From: Desarmillaria ectypa | Lineage: Eukaryota; Basidiomycota; Agaricomycetes; Agaricales; Physalacriaceae | Assembly: GCA_030407005.1 (NCBI GenBank) | Contig: JAUDYN010000004.1 | Location: 1,736,001 to 1,800,000 of the forward strand | Direction of reading: 5' to 3' | DNA: 64,000 bases | In this document: in pieces, positions 10,762-22,353 of the stretch | How positions within the stretch are numbered: the first letter of the stretch is position 1 | Layout: every line of letters begins with the position of its first letter | The notes under the pieces: model-generated | The model's database searches: none | The model's input: the letters and a program-made list of their open reading frames with translations, nothing else | What the model was told of the DNA's origin: nothing | Position numbers and translations under genes: made by a program

Positions 10762-13700
10762 GGACGTCGTAGTGTATCCGGTTATTATCGCGTATCAGTG
10801 GGTTGAAAGGGGGGCGAAAAACAGAGGCGGGACAGAGGGCCGAGCACAGAGTAAGGGATGCCTCCCTATATCCAAGGTAATGATGACTTTTGCCTTTAAA
10901 TACTGGGCGGCGTAAGTGCATGAATCGAGCAATTAGATTTCGAAAAACCCGTGCACATAGCAGTCGCTGAGATGAACCTGCCTAATTTTTTGTCATTTCC
11001 GTATTCATCGGTATGTTACCGGCATCCTGCCGTCCGGGCATCCGCTCCGATTCGGTTCAGATCTTCCGCGGTATGTTTTCGGAAATTATCAAGGGAACCT
11101 TCCTCTTTACCTCTCAGTACCATTGCCTCGAACAGTCCTTCTTGCCGTCCTTGAAAGTGCCTGGATACCAGCACGTTTGCGCGTATCACTTTTATTCCCG
11201 TTCCCGCCGCCTGTGTTACCCAAGCATGCGCCGTCATGTTTCTGATGGCGAAATAAATTTTTATCAGACCAGCTATCTAGGCACTCAACTCCGTACAAAG
11301 CCAATACCTCGCGTCTTTCTTCCTCCATGCCATCATACATCAAGGTTGGGGACCTTTACCCTTGCGGCAAGCCAATTTCGTGTAAAGTATTTGCTTACTC
11401 ACTTCCGTTCAGTCCTTTATCGGCCATGCATTACCGCACGACGCGTTTATCGCGTCTTCAATTCGGAACGCGTTCGCTTGTAGACGTTCCGGAGGCGCAT
11501 CTCAAATCCAAGTAAGGCTTAGAGTTGGTAGACCTTCTCCACTTAAGCCCTTGCATCTATCTCCGATATTTGACAACCTCTTTAAGACACAGGCCGAGCG
11601 ATGGCGCGTCCTCGTCCTCCTCGTTCTTCGCTCGCCAGCGCCCCCCGAATCCGAGTTTCTCGACAGTGCTTGTCATAGTCCGTGTCCTTCGAGTCCGATA
11701 CCGCCTAACCTGCTACATCTCGCAGCCGGTCTGACCGAACGCCTTTAGGCACATTTTACTGTTCATCGCAAAATTTCCAGGTTTCACGTCATCACATTTA
11801 GCGTACATCGGCCAACCTCAACCTGCCGACCATACTACTCTGAACATGGCTGGCTGCCCCCTACCCCGCACGCACCCTGCATGTAAGCTAGAGATGAATA
11901 CAGAGGATTAGATTCTTGTCACCTCCTTGGCTTGTGGGTCCAAATTACATTTTCTAAGTATGTGTTCTTGATCAGATGCTGAGTCAAAACAAGTCATGGT
12001 CTCTGACACTTCTCAACTTGGGTCGATCAACTGTCTCCATTGAAGTCCTCAATGGCCAGCCGAGGACTTTCTCTACCGGCACTCACTGTATCGCAGTGTT
12101 CCGCTCAGTAAAAAAGTCGTAGGTGTGTATCGCTTCGTGTCCTTCGAATTTGATAGACAGGATTTTGCGTGGGTAATATTGGGGTCGATATGTCTAGGAG
12201 TGAGTGCCGTCACTCTGAATACGATGACGGCAGCGGCTGATATGCTTAGTATTTCTCATGATAGCAATGCAAGTTAGAGTCCCCAGGTGATATTGCCGTA
12301 GAATCCGAATATACCTGGCTGATGCAATATGGCTGCTGAAAACAAACGTCTCCTATGCTTCTTCCTGTGTTCTTTGCGTACAGTGTCGCTATCGTTTCGC
12401 TCTGACCTCTTAGCCGACTCCAGCTTAGTATCCAACAAGTCGGCCATGGCGCTTTATCATCGCAGTTGAAGGACTATGCCTAGTACTCTTTCTTCTAAAT
12501 GCGTAAATTGGGCCTGCGGCAAATTGCGTTCTAGACTCGGGTGAATATTCACCGTGGTTTCTTGGAATTACACGACTATCCACGGGCCTTTAGGCATCCG
12601 GCTTCCTCGTTCCTTTCCTTATACCTCCTCCGTCGGGATGTCGTATACATAGTCAAGACGGAAAATTCTTCGCCATACCTCGCTCACATTGTACACCTAG
12701 GACAATTGCCCGTCGTTACGAAAATGGAAATAACATACGAGGCGAGGTTATAGGCTGTCCCGTGTCTATCCTGAGTAGTGGCGTCATTTGCTCAAGCCGT
12801 AAACGCCGATGCATGACCGCGACTTACGGCTACCTCTTCCCGATCTGTTCATGGATTGACGATGCAGTAATGAGTTGACCTTCGTCAAGAATTACAACCA
12901 AATAGATTGTATGAACTTGTTTCTCACATTTGCCAGTATCCATCTCGACTTGTTGGTCCCTCTCTCCACTTCCCTTGATCTTCCCACAGGTGCTGACGTC
13001 ACTTCTAATAGTACTTATACTCGTGTCTGATGATCATTCCCTCGATGATTGTGTCATGGTATTCCAGTGTTCGCCCAGTCCTTGCGACAGTTGTGATGCG
13101 ACCTCTTCACGAGTCTACTTCTGTACACTCGACGCCACCCTACGCCCACATTACGGAAGCGTAAGTGTCAGAAGAAATTCTCCCGTTCATATGGACTTCG
13201 CAAATAAGGTGAAAGGGTACATAGGCATAAACAGACCTGGTGTTTTGTTCCTTGAGGCTTAAATGATTATCTTCGAATATGCTTAGGAATCAGTGTTTAC
13301 TGGTGTGTATGTTCTGAGAGGAATAACGCATCCGCTGATAATCAGTGTTCAGTTTGAGCCCTATTTGGACTACTTGTGCAATTTTACACGGTTTTCATCA
13401 AGTTTGTTCGTACTGTAGCAGCCCCTCGTGGCGTTTTTTGTTTCACCGTTAGCTTTGAACTTGATAGACAGTCAATGTTGTATCCATTTTAGCACTGACA
13501 TGCCACAGAACCAGCGAAGGTCGGAGAGGCCAAGACAATGCGGTATCTGGCCTGTGGCATCCGATTGCGCCACTGAAGATCTCAGTTCTGTGGCTTGACC
13601 CGGACCGGTGATTTACAGTACAGACGCGCAGCAAAACAATTTCGGTCATGTACTTATGTCGGTCCTGATGGTACATATTGTTTGCACCAAATTCAAATGT

Positions 13701-16700
13701 CAAACGATGATACAATGTCCCCAGCCCTGTGCACATCAGCTGTCAGCAGGGAGATTAGAACAAGCCCTACTCGAGGTCTCTTGAGCCTCATTTCCTCATT
13801 TCCTTCTGTTGAGGCATTTACGGTACGGCCGACATGCGTCATGATGCGCCCCTTCCTTTATGGGTAGAAGTCAGATACCAGAGCCTTTATCCCTCAGATT
13901 GGGTACCAAGTATTATATACTGAATACCGAAAATCGGTGTACTAGTGGGGATATAGAGAAATATAGCTCCTGTTTGAAACAATAACATACCTGTATGCCG
14001 CGTATGGGGGTGAAACTACAGCTTTTCTTTCGCCACAATCCGTGCGTAAAGCAGTCTGGGGTATTGATGGGCTCGTCATGATACTGTATGCCTCGTTCAG
14101 TCAATGTGCGCCTTCTTTTTGATGTTCGCACAACCAGCACTGTTGAAGCGTAGGTAATAGGGTGGACGAACGGAGCGTTCGCACTCAAAGGGCTATAATC
14201 TGCCTCGTGCACCCTCGAGCCTGCAGTAACCCCAATTGTTTATTGCAAAGAAAACCGGAACTCTCCATCGTTGACAGAAGGTCGCCTCGTGCCGTTCCGA
14301 CGATAGGAGAGAACACACAGACTGTTTGGGTTGCAATGACCATGATTAGATGAAAGAACAGTGCCGTTGTCGAATTCCGGGTGGCTCGGTTCGTGGGTGT
14401 ACAGTGGTGTTGATCGTACCCATGTCAGAAAGCTAAGGGAACCATAACGAGTATATGCAGCGGGAAACTTCAAAGGGTCAGTTGTTATAACCATGAAGGA
14501 TGCGCTTCTCAACGTAGAGAAATAGACATAGTCCGACGGGGAAGATGGTGCCATCTTTAAGGCCAGTCATCAAGCGAGTCAAGGAAGGCATGAGAGATTC
14601 AGACGGGAGAAACGAAGCCAGATAATTGATGTCAATACAAGTACCCAAGGGACTTCAGCATAGACATTAAGAAGAACAAGAATGGAGATCTTCCCAGTAA
14701 GATTAACGATCGTGTTTGTAGACGCTGCATTGTAAGCTGATTTTCAACATATCCAATCGTCAAAATACCAATTCAAAATAAATGTCGCAAATACCGATCT
14801 ATGATGTTCTAGCTAGAGACGGGCAGCGCTATTCATCAGTACTTTAGTGGCAAGCGTCGTGCACAAATTTGATAGGATTGAATATTCAGGCTGTTTCATT
14901 GAGGTTGTGGAGTACTCTTTCGAAATACTTACCTCAAGGTGCGCCACTGTACGGTGTACGTGTACATGTTGCAAGTCGACATGTCCAGGGAGGCGACTGA
15001 ATAGATGTGGGTCGATTATCGTATTTTCACAGGGTCTGGATCATCAACATCAAGTTGAGACAGTCGAAGAGGAGTTGCCATAGGAATTAGTTTACATATG
15101 CGCATCACATGATAGTATTATGCCCATTTCTAATTTCGCAACAAGCGACCGCTTGTTCACTCACCCTCAACCACAAAAATCTCGAGCGTCCGTTTTCTGA
15201 CAATTTCGAACTGCCAAATAACAAAATCCAAATCTGGCCATAAGTCAAGTTCTCCGGCATCATCTGTCGTACGATGACTTTTACGCCACACCTAATCTTC
15301 GCCTTCATAAACACGTAAGTAAATCATTCTCCCGTTCATCTCCCTGATCAATGTCGGCCGCTCTTCAACTATCGTAGGGGCTTCGCATTTGGATCCCATT
15401 TTTCCCGGCAGCTCACTGGAAAGTTACCTTTTCTTATTTCGAGTCTCCGTCCCTAAATTCTTCTGTGTACGATCTGCCTGGACCACTTTACGCGGAGCAA
15501 AGGCATCCTCCCTTCATGTTCTTAATGGCTCTGCTCGCTGCTAGTGCGTACCAGATCCTTGTGCTACCTTGTTTCTTGTATCGCCACAGTGACAGAGCCT
15601 TTTAAGCCCCCCTTCATATATCTGTCAGGTAGCCAGGCTTCGCTGCCTATTATTATCCAGCAAGCTTTCTCGACTCCAAACTGGGCGACTTTCAGGACTC
15701 TGCTGGTGCTCGCCTCGGGCTCATCCGATACTTTGCACATTGTGTACCCTTCTTCTCCATCATTCTATCAGTTTCCGTCATAGCGACTAGACGACACTTA
15801 CCGTATGGCTTACAGCAGCTCAGCCAATTTCGCCTCTGATCTTACGCTAGGTTTACGACCGCAAGGCCTTGAACCTCGTTGTACGTCCCTGGATAGCAAG
15901 CTTGTGCCGGAACCGATGGAAGTTCTTTGTCTTCTTTCGGACGGCTCTCTATTTAACTGCAATATTCAACGATCGTTCTCAGGCTGTTGATGACGCGTAA
16001 AGTCTCCTCACGATGTGTCAAAGCGAGCGTTCCTGGGCCTAAGGCTTTGAATCTAACGTTTATCCGAATATTTTGCTTGTCGGGCTTCTTTATTTGGACA
16101 GGTCCGGCGCTGCCTAATTTTCGATTGAAACCCTGGCTCGACTGACGTCTTTGTTTGGAAGCTGATGGCTCGCACTCTATTTACTGTCGGTACTACAACC
16201 CTGCTTAGCTCTGGAGTTTGCCTTGCATTGCAGCCTATTCTTCGGAAATTCTACTCCATCACCTATTTGTTTATCTGAGCACGTCTATGCTCGCCCACTG
16301 TCGTCATCTCTATGGACCTCGGCTGTCTTCCCAACCTCGACTAATGCATGTATGGATTCCGAGTGAACTGCTGCGAGCCCGACAGGCAAAACTAGCAGGT
16401 TAGATCACTCTGCTACGGAAGCTGTCGCAGCCAGTGATTGTCTTCCTTCGTTATTCGATGCCAATACTATTATGATTCAAAAACATTTTTTATGAATCCA
16501 CCGGCAACCGAGACGGCATCTGAATAGCACTATTATCAATCTAGTGCACGCTCTAGGACTTGCCCATTCTTTGTGGAACTTGGCGGGACCCTCCAGTAGT
16601 TACCCCATATGGCCAACTAATCCGTACTCCTGCATATGTAAAATGTGACTGTCGAGTTTCTGGCGAAATTCTGATCAATCCCATGAAGGCTCTTGTTTAC

Positions 16701-17482
16701 CTAGATAACTCTCAGGATCATATGTTGAACTGCCCCCTCTGACCACGATACATTGTTCCCGTCCTTGTCCTTAATCAGCTCTTCCGAGGAGCACATGCAT
16801 TTTCAGGGCCTTCTGCCGACACAGCAGACACTGCAACGCGGACGCAGTAAAGATACAGTGTCTAGTCCGTGCCAGGAGATCAGCAACTTCGGCCTAACCG
16901 AGTTTGGAAAATGCTCAAAGCATACAGAACTACGGCAAGCGTCTTGCTCATAGCAATGCACTATCATGGGTTTGAACTTTTGGCACCTGAGGTCATGGGC
17001 TTGAATAACTTAGGACCAACTCCGGTTTGAAGACTCCTCCTATTCCTTACTGTGTCAGTAAGACCGTATATTTATCCTAACTTATGAATCTGATCAACTA
17101 AACGCTGTTTCAAGTACTTTGGCACGATCAACATCCCGTTACATGTTTTGGACGGTCCTAGTCAGTGGAAGATAGACAGTACATGCTCGACATATTAATA
17201 CGCAACGTATTTAATGATCGGGGAACTCTATTCTGCCCGAGAGCGCGTTAAGCAGCTGCCTTCCAGTTCTTCCGGACCGGTCAAGAGGCGCAAAGCATGC
17301 ATATACGCAGTTTATCAGGAATTCGTCAACGCCAGTTCAGCCCGTTAGAAATGAACGAAGACTGAAAGACTCGCATACGAGTGACACGGCACCGTCGGCG
17401 CGGTCTATGCTGACATAATAAGAGACTTAATTTGTTTCGGTCAGGGCACCCTGAGAGCTCACCCTGTTCGCAGTGGTCAACG
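10762..17482. other. 6.7-kb gene-poor region upstream of the AGC kinase
   Basis: No protein family, tRNA, rRNA or intact transposable element was recognised on either strand. The longest open frame is 156 codons (11013-11483, plus) and overlaps frames on the other strand. Several parts of the plus strand look pyrimidine-rich and intron-like (for example around 15600 and 16080). Donor-like CACGTAAGTAAAT (near 15315) followed by an ATCGTAG acceptor (near 15377) hints at spliced non-coding transcription toward the kinase, as a long 5' leader or lncRNA. Single CRE (12994-13001) and GTGAATATTCAC palindromes (12541-12552) occur. A heavily decayed mobile element is the alternative. Confidence 0.35.
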
Positions 17483-19888
17483 ATGCCCCCAACGATAGAT
17501 TCGTCATGGAAATCCGTCTTTCGCTTCAACAGCTCGTCGAAAAAACTGGCCGTTAATGCGTCAGTTACGGCGATGAGCTCGACGGTGAACACGGCGGCAA
17601 CACCAGTTTCTGCGCGTTCATCATATAATTCGTCAAACACCCAGTCCAGCGACTCGATACCCCCGTCATCGTCCAAGACTTCGAGGCCGCGTACCAAATC
17701 CGAAAAACGACAGCGACTACCATACCCTAATACCCTTAATCGTACACCTCCTCTTCCACCGCCTCACAAGTCGTCTACCTCTCCTTCGCCTTCGTCGACA
17801 ACCGCGACGAGCTCACGGCCCTTGCTCTCTCCAAAATCTATGACTCGCTTCATACGACGGGTAGCCTCGGCTCCCAACGCCAAGGGTCTCTTCCGATCTT
17901 CTGCACCATCTCCACCAACACCCACAACAAGAAATGGTCTATTAGCTCCCTCCGACAATCCTCCGCCCTTGCCTCTCACCACCAGTTCTATGGAAAACGG
18001 GACAGACTCGCTGGAGACGATATCATCCGTGTCCTCGCGAGGTCAGGTCCCTGCTTCGACCTCGTCCAAGCTACCCTCACCTCCGTTCGGCAAGACTCGT
18101 CTAAGCACAAGTAATCTGCACGACGCTGGTCCCGGCAAGGTTGCCTTCAGGCGAACTTACTCGAGTAATTCTATTAAGGTTCGTCAGGTGTGTATCATAT
18201 GCTACATCGGTGCTTGTTACATGCCACTGATTGTCTCCCAAGGTTGAAGTTGGCCCTTCAAGTTTCGTCAAAGTCAAGCTCCTGGGTAAAGGTGATGTCG
18301 GCAAGGTTTACTTAGTTCGAGAGAAGAAGTCTGGGAAGCTGTTTGCAATGAAAGGTAACGTTAATGGCCATCATGCTAACACACGCATTCTACTAACTAT
18401 CTATATTTCTTCCTTCTCATCCTTTCTCTAGTTCTTTCTAAAAAAGAAATGATCGAGCGCAAAAAGATCAAGCGAGCTCTCACGGAACAAGAAATTCTTG
18501 CGACTGCTAACCATCCCTTCATCGTCACCCTTCATCATTCATTCCAATCCCCTTTGTATCTGTATTTTTGTATGGAATACTGTATGGGGGGAGAATTCTT
18601 CCGTGCGCTACAGACGCGTCCGGGCAAGTGTTTACCCGAAGAGTCAGCCCGATTCTATGCAGCTGAAGTGACCGCTGCATTGGAGTACCTTCATCTCATG
18701 GGCTTTATATATCGAGATCTGAAACCGGAGAGTTAGTGCATTCACCCCTCCATTAAAGCGCCGTTTTATTGACTGGTATGCAGACATATTACTACATCAA
18801 TCTGGCCATATCATGCTCTCGGATTTTGACCTTGCGAAGCAATCGAACGATGTCGGCGCTATGCCTGCCATGGTCCATTCCGAGACAAATGGAGTGAGTC
18901 GAGTAGTCTGTTTCCTGGCTCCGAGAGGCTGATTGAAAATGTCGGAAGGTTCCATTAATCAATACAATGTCATGTACAGCGAATTTTCGGACAAATTCCT
19001 TCGTTGGTACAGAAGGTGTGTATCAATCCGTCAACGTCCATGATCGATTAAATGACGTGTGCACAGAATACATCGCACCTGAAGTAATACTGGCGCAAGG
19101 TCATACAGCGGCTGTGGATTGGTGGACGTTGGGGATACTCATTTACGAGATGATAGTGAGTCTGGAATGCAGGATTAAGTGTAAAGACCTAACGCGCACG
19201 TACGCAGTACGCAACAACACCATTCAAGGGGCAAGAGCGTTCAGATACGTTTAACAACATCCGGCTGATATCAGTTCATTTTCGGGAATCTCCCAAGGTG
19301 TCAGGGTGAGTGAACAGAGTCCTTGCAGATTCCCTTTACTTTTTTGGAGGACGCTGCTTGAGATTCGGATAATTGATACCCGCTCCGAATTACGTGCTCA
19401 ACGAATATCTTTTTGCCTAGTGCTGGGAAAGACTGTATCACGCGGCTTTTGGACAAGAACGAGCGGACGCGATTGGGTAGTCGAAGTGGTGCTAGTGAGG
19501 TGAAGCAGCACAAGTGGTTCGCAAAGATAAACTGGGGCCTACTGAGGAATACTCGACCTCCGGTGAGTGAGCAGTACAGATTCGTACTTTTTTTTCTTCT
19601 TTGGTGTGGGAGTCGAATTGATAATTCACACATGGGGTGACGATGGAGTTCACGCGTTCAATCAGATTGTCTGGTTTTGATCTAGGCTGTCAACGGTGCT
19701 AACGGACTATTGAATAGATTGTCCCGTCGTCGTCGAATGGAGTAGATGCAGTTAATTTCCGCCATCTGAAGGAGTCTCAGTCACTGCACCTGGAAGGAGC
19801 ACCTGGGACGAGTGATGGGATGGGGGCATCGGACGAAGACTTATTTGGCGCATTTTCAAGTGTTACCTTGCATTATGATGGAGAGTAG
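17483..19888 (+). CDS. AGC-family Ser/Thr kinase, NRC-2 / flippase-kinase type
   Basis: A protein kinase of the AGC VIII-like group (Neurospora NRC-2, yeast FPK1/KIN82), which in yeast phosphorylates plasma-membrane phospholipid flippases and so controls membrane asymmetry and polarity. Nine exons with canonical ends sum to 597 codons plus stop. The first about 235 residues are a Ser/Pro/Thr-rich regulatory region. The kinase domain shows [15 protein letters not shown], the FAMKV lysine, [23 protein letters not shown] and [15 protein letters not shown] in place of DFG is the hallmark of this subfamily. The insert before the APE motif holds the long [16 protein letters not shown] segment. The lobe end has [20 protein letters not shown], and the C-tail ends with a [22 protein letters not shown] hydrophobic motif. 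An earlier in-frame ATG at 17432 exists; 17483 ([11 protein letters not shown]) is preferred. Confidence 0.93.
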
Positions 19889-20398
19889 AGTGTTGTGTTT
19901 TGCTAAATATACTAATGGGAACTGGATGGAGCGGAGGGATCAAGAAAGACAGGGCACAGATTACGATGTATACGGTATGTGCTGTATCTACGCACTGGCT
20001 ACGCTAACACGGTGATACGCTGCTTTGGATGGCTGGCTTTGCGTTTGGTGCTTTGGCTACGCTGGCAAACGTTCTGTATCGAAGAGCTGATGGCAGCAAT
20101 GGCAGTGGCAGCGACCAGCGTGATACCTCGGCGCCGAGGGAGCAGAGTTTGGGTATATGTTACGGCATCGAGAGCCGGATCTGAGATGATCGATCTCATC
20201 TAGATTACTTAATCATTACGTTCTCGATCCTAACGGGTTAACGTGCTTTCTCCACCGCATTTTGTATTTTTGGTTGAAATAATAATTAATGATATTGGAT
20301 AATAAGGATTAAATGGATTCAAAGTTATAACCGTTATAACGGGATAACGGGATACGTCCTGCCCTCCTCGCCCTCCTCCATATTTAGCCCTCTCCTTC
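19889..20398. promoter_or_regulatory. Kinase 3' region and HSF-type gene promoter
   Basis: About 510 bases between the kinase stop and the HSF-type start, both on plus. The first part contains a small open frame (20029-20184, see findings). The second part turns AT-rich and holds an ordered cluster of MYB-like CCGTTA/TAACGG elements at 20331-20350, about 50 bases before the start codon. Confidence 0.5.
20324..20351. promoter_or_regulatory. Clustered palindrome and MYB-like sites before the HSF-type gene
   Basis: Two copies of the palindrome GTTATAAC (20324-20331 and 20333-20340) are followed by two direct ATAACGGG units (20336-20343, 20344-20351). Within them are three matches to the MYB core TAACGG (one inverted). 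The cluster ends 47 bases before the start codon at 20399. This is a sequence observation; the binding factor is inferred. Confidence 0.45.
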
Positions 20399-22353
20399 AT
20401 GGCCGACCTCTATCCCCCAAGGCATTACTCCCAGCCTAACAACATGTTATACCCTTCTCAGCTCATCGACGACCACGACGACCATGACCTCCCTGACCCT
20501 GCCGCTAGTGGCGACCAAAAGTCCCAGCACCAGACACCAAAAAATGAGTCCAAGCCTCAGGCCACCTTTCTCACAAAACTCTACGCGTATGTTGGCTCTG
20601 CTCTCTCATGAACATCTTGCTGACCTCTCTTCAGCCTCCTAGAGCGACCGGAGAACCAGCATATGATACGCTGGGATCCACAGGGCGAACATATTATCGT
20701 CGAGCGACCTGAACAGCTTGCTCTTCATGTTCTTCCCAGCATCTACCGCCAATCACGATTCGCTTCGTTCTCCCGCCAACTAAATGTAATTTCATATCCT
20801 GTCTACGTCCCGAGCGATGCACCAATCTATCTCCCTTCTAGATCTACGGCTTCATGCGAAAGGTCAACCTGAGGAACGTCGACCCTGCAATCGACGATCC
20901 GGATGCAAGTACTTGGTGTATGTTCTGTTCTTCATTTTATATTGCTACTGTGCTCAATGTCGCCTAGCTCATCCAACCTTGAACCGTCACTCTCCCCCTG
21001 AAGTCGTTGCCAACTTCAAGCGCCGAGTCCCGCCTCGGCTCCCAAAACCTCGTAAACGTGATACCCAAGAATCTCTCAGTATACCCCCACCTCGCTCAGC
21101 CATTGGAATGGGCCCCGTTCCCTTGTCTGTACCTCAGTCTCACAAAGTTGGTCCTATGGGCCGTGCTCGCGGTTTCTCTGCACCAGGTTCCTATACGCCT
21201 CTCTCGCAAAACGGTGCAGCCCCTGCTCCCAGTGGCTGGAACAGTCAAAACAACTATCGGTCTGCCTTGCCGCCTCTCACTGTTCCTTCTGACCCACCAA
21301 CTCATATTTCGCAAAGCGGCATGTATAACCACGCGCCTTCGCACCATCCTGGCCACCATTCTCTCAGTCCGGCCGGTGACGAACCACCGTTCGCCTACGG
21401 AAATACCAATCCATACCCGTCTTCGTATCAGGAGCCGCAAAACAGCAACTGGTTCCCTCCTGTCAATAATGGGAGTTCATCTCACAACGGCAGCCTGTCC
21501 TCGCTGCTTAACCCAAGTAGCAATGGAGGTTACTCTCGTCCCACGCCAACAATCAATACCTCGTATTCGTCGCCTTTCTCTTCCATGCCAATGCAGACAG
21601 AGCACTCTGCTTCGTCCCTTTCTCCGGATAGTCATAGCCGTCCCACGACCGGATATTCGATGTCTTCAGTTTCTTCAATGCCTTACCAAGATGAATACCA
21701 TTCCAACTCTCGTCCTAGTTCAAGCCACCATCACAATCGACCAATGACTCCTCCTCGCCCTACTTCCTCGTCAAAATCTCCCTATCCTTCCAACTCCCTT
21801 AGCATCCGCCGAGCCAGACGCCACAGTCAAGCGATAAGTCCATACCCGAGTCCCATGTACGATCATCCGTCAGAACACCAGCGTCCGTCGACATCTCCAC
21901 AGCCAAGCAATGACCACCATCCTCACCATTCCCACTCACACCATAGCCCTGCCGGCGGCAATGTTCCCCGTGTCCGGAGCATGATCCAACTTCCGTCGGT
22001 CCTACCATCGGTTGACCATTATTCCTTCAGTCCCCAGGCCGAGTTTGCCTACTCGAGTCCGATGAATGACTACAGACCATCCACATCTGGCGGACGGCCC
22101 TCGACAAGCACCTCCTCCATCTCCGCCGCTTCTCACACGTCGAGCTCTCAGGCAAACACGCCTCCCGTCACGGAGGGATTCGGGAGTGAGACTGATATCA
22201 ACCGATGTAAGTCGTTTAACTTGTCTCGCCCATCCATGTCACACCTTTGTTAATGACTTTCCGAAATACTCAGACTCACCGGATTTTGGATTCGTACAGA
22301 TGAATGAACACTTGACTGGACCTGGTGCTGGTGCTTTTACCAAGGAGATCTAG
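20399..22353 (+). CDS. HSF-type DNA-binding transcription factor
   Basis: A nuclear transcription factor with a heat-shock-factor-type winged helix. Five exons (20399-20586, 20635-20785, 20842-20917, 20968-22206, 22274-22353) total 577 codons plus stop. The DNA-binding domain begins near residue 57: ATFLTKLYALLERPENQ, then IRWDPQGEHIIVE, HVLPSIYRQSRFASFSRQLN, IYGFMRKVNLR and SHPTLNRHSPPEVV with KRRVPPRLPKPRKR behind it. The rest, about 400 residues, is Ser/Pro/His/Asn-rich with a histidine run (NDHHPHHSHSHHS), as in disordered activation regions. I see no heptad-repeat trimerisation segment after the domain, unlike true HSF1. It may therefore be closer to the SFL1/MGA1-like group than to HSF1. 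Targets unknown. Confidence 0.92.

Noticed and set aside
10762..17482. Intact retrotransposon or DNA transposon in the gene void
   Set aside because: No reverse transcriptase, integrase or transposase motifs, no terminal repeats and no target-site duplications could be seen by eye.
21007..21747. 246-codon plus frame and its minus shadow (21096-21440)
   Set aside because: Both are shadow frames within the large last exons of the HSF-type gene, whose own frame carries the conserved domain and a phase-exact exon chain.
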